Position numbers and translations under genes: made by a program. Source: Saprospiraceae bacterium (GTDB lineage: Bacteria > Bacteroidota > Bacteroidia > Chitinophagales > Saprospiraceae). Taken from it: a stretch of DNA of 16,544 nucleotides. Shown here in pieces: positions 14,935 to 16,544 of this stretch (position 1 is the stretch's first letter; each line of letters opens with the position of its first letter). The DNA lies in contig JADJVN010000008.1 in assembly GCA_016710585.1 (NCBI GenBank), forward strand, positions 1 to 16,544, given 5' to 3'. Below the pieces are notes generated by a model. That model was not told the origin of the DNA and did not search any database. It saw nothing but the letters and a program-made list of their open reading frames with translations.

Positions 14935-16544
14935 ATGAATATGCCAAGGATTTTGCCACTCGTATTTTTGTTTTATTTGCGTTTTAATTTCTATGCTCAA
15001 CATCCTTGTATTTACAATGTCATGAACGAGTTAAATCAAAATCCCCTGAGTCGAATACAACAAACAAAATTTGAGAAAAATTGGCAACAATCAGGAACAA
15101 AAAATATTAAGCCCTAGAGCCGTACAGGTATTACCTGTAGTCGTTCATATCATCCATGATGGTCCAAAAGGATTGCTTACAGATGCTAGGGTGATTCAAG
15201 CAATACAATTTCTCAATGATGGTTTCAGTAACAGCGGAAATTATAGCATCTCACAAGGGATCGATACTGAGATTAGATTTTGTCTTGCAAAGCAAGATGC
15301 AAATGGAAATCCTACCACAGGAATCACAAGAGTTCAATCCACATTAACTGATTTGGTCGCAGAAACTCAAGATACTGCACTTAAGAATTTGATCCATTGG
15401 GATCCATATTGTTATATCAATATTTATGTAGTCAATGAGATCACTTCAACAATACTTGGTTCAGGGTGCAAGGATATGCACTAGGACCATCTGCATGGCA
15501 GTATCAAAGATGGTATTGTAGTAGAAGCTGGTTTGACTGGTAATACAAGTGAAAACACAAGCACATTGATTCATGAAATGGGTCATTATTTAGGCTTATA
15601 TCATACCTTCGAAGGGGCTGTAAAAATGATGACTGCATGATTGATGGTGACAAAGTCTGTGACACTCCACCAGATGCTTCTACCGCTTCTGCGATTTGCA
15701 ATGATAAAATCAATTCCTGTACAACAGATACACGATCAGGATTCTCATCTGATCAGTTTGACATGATCACGAATTTTATGGATTATGGTGCTGCTTTTTG
15801 TAAAATACAATTCACACAAGGCCAAAAGCAACAGAATGAACTTGGCATTAAATACGCTTTCTGAAATTCATTGTTAAACTGTAACAGTTGTGATGACCCA
15901 TGCCCAAGCCCCATGACAATAAATATTTTAGTTGACAGCCCAAGGAATGCGATCCTACTCCTGTAAATCTGAGTTTCACAAGCTAGTGAGGTGTAGTCGC
16001 AAAAACTACGTGGTGGGATGGGCCAAAATTTGATTTCTACACAAAGAAAATTTTCAACATACATTTACTACTTTGACAACAGGCAAGCACAATATTTATG
16101 TAGAATTGAAGGAAGTGATAGTCGATGTGTTTTAGAGATACGGAATGTGTATCGATGTGTATTGTCCTATTTCATTTACTCCCAATCGGAGAGATACAAT
16201 TTGTTTAGCTGAAAATACTGGTTGAAATTTGACAGTAAATAGCAACAGATTCTGTACAAGTGCGCTGGTTTATTAACAATGTAGAACAAGCGAATGGAAA
16301 GAATTTTAGCGGAGAAATAATGGTATTGAGTTGAATCAAATATATTTTATTATTTGAAAATAAATATTGCGTATTCAATCACCTATCTATCATTATTGGT
16401 AGGCTGTACTGAAATATGTGACAATGGAACTGATGATGATGGCGATGGTTTGATTGATGGATTCATGACCCTAATTGTTACATGATAAAATTAATACATT
16501 CTATTATGATCCATGAGTTGATTCTTGTCCCAATACTTTAAAAA
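14935..16544 (+). pseudogene. Pappalysin-like M43 zinc metalloprotease, frameshifted, runs off the window
   Basis: The start at 14935 gives MNMPRILPLVFLFYLRFNFYAQ, a signal peptide. A propeptide-like segment (NVMNELNQNPLSRIQQTKFE) is followed by VLPVVVHIIHDGPKG, typical of M43 pappalysin-like proteases, then RVIQAIQFLNDGFSN, YCYINIYVVNEI, and HGSIKDGIVVEAG. The zinc site HEMGHYLGLYH (15572-15604) is HExxHxxGxxH, followed by CKNDDCMIDGDKVCDTPPDA and the Met-turn region NFMDYGAAFCKIQFTQGQ (Met at 15778-15780). Downstream parts look like Ig/PKD-like segments (TINILVDSPRNA, CPISFTPNRRDTICLAENTG, VRWFINNVEQANGKNFSGEI). An EICDNGTDDDGDGLIDG motif (16411-16467) is then followed by DPNCY, a calcium-binding-like linker common in Saprospiraceae secreted proteins. 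Frame slips near 15110, 15465, 15490, 15617 and many after 15860. The end, with any T9SS domain, lies outside the window. Confidence 0.8.
16411..16467 (+). other. NG-DDDGDG motif in the protease tail
   Basis: The frame reads EICDNGTDDDGDGLIDG and, after a one-base slip, DPNCY. This Asp/Gly-rich element flanked by cysteines resembles the 'NGIDDDGDGLID-FDPDC' linkers in large secreted Saprospiraceae proteins and is expected to bind calcium, by analogy with thrombospondin type 3 repeats. Confidence 0.65.

Overview
The window is AT-rich and reads as a Bacteroidota chromosome, most likely of the Saprospiraceae type or a relative. The evidence is: Cys lipoboxes and 'FAQ/FSQ'-type signal peptides; a gliding-motility-associated (CHU_C, type B) C-terminal domain and a type A 'YPNP' sorting domain, both used by the type IX secretion system (T9SS); a pappalysin-like (M43) protease with an NG-DDDGDG motif; TAnnTTTG-like -7 boxes; and no obvious Shine-Dalgarno sequences. 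I saw no RNA gene, CRISPR array or insertion sequence.

Layout. (1) About 90-2916, plus strand: thioredoxin-like protein, ApbE flavin transferase, DUF4266 lipoprotein and DUF3570 predicted outer-membrane protein, a recurrent gene set. All are readable at the protein level but cut by many single-base frameshifts. (2) 3052-6631, minus strand: two paralogous secreted proteins of unknown function (3052-4109 and 5820-6631) flank a lipoprotein agmatine/peptidylarginine-deiminase-family gene (4228-5359) and an orphan C-terminal copy of that deiminase (5385-5780). A hairpin terminator follows the complete deiminase gene. (3) 6771-10307, minus: a protein of about 1180 residues with RCC1 repeats, one SprB-like repeat, eight 65-66-residue Cys-pair repeats and a CHU_C domain. 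(4) 10524-10862, plus: a small DUF6970-like lipoprotein, convergent with 10901-11677, minus, a secreted protein of unknown function. (5) 11860-14490, minus: a delta-60-repeat protein with a type A T9SS tail. (6) 14601-14848, minus: a possible small broken gene. (7) 14884-14911: a perfect 28-bp palindrome. (8) 14935 to the right edge, plus: a secreted M43 metalloprotease, incomplete and frameshifted.

Taken together, almost every product is predicted to act in the envelope or outside the cell. Regions 3, 5 and 8 look like large T9SS cargo; regions 1, 2 and 4 look like periplasmic or outer-membrane proteins. The most novel parts are the deiminase/paralog block and the large RCC1/Cys-pair-repeat surface protein.

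Caution: frameshifts are very dense in 90-4109 and 14935-16544 and sparse in 5385-11677. They often fall in homopolymers and hit unrelated conserved genes, so uneven sequence quality explains them at least as well as true gene decay. Coordinates of broken genes give the reconstructed span, not one open frame.
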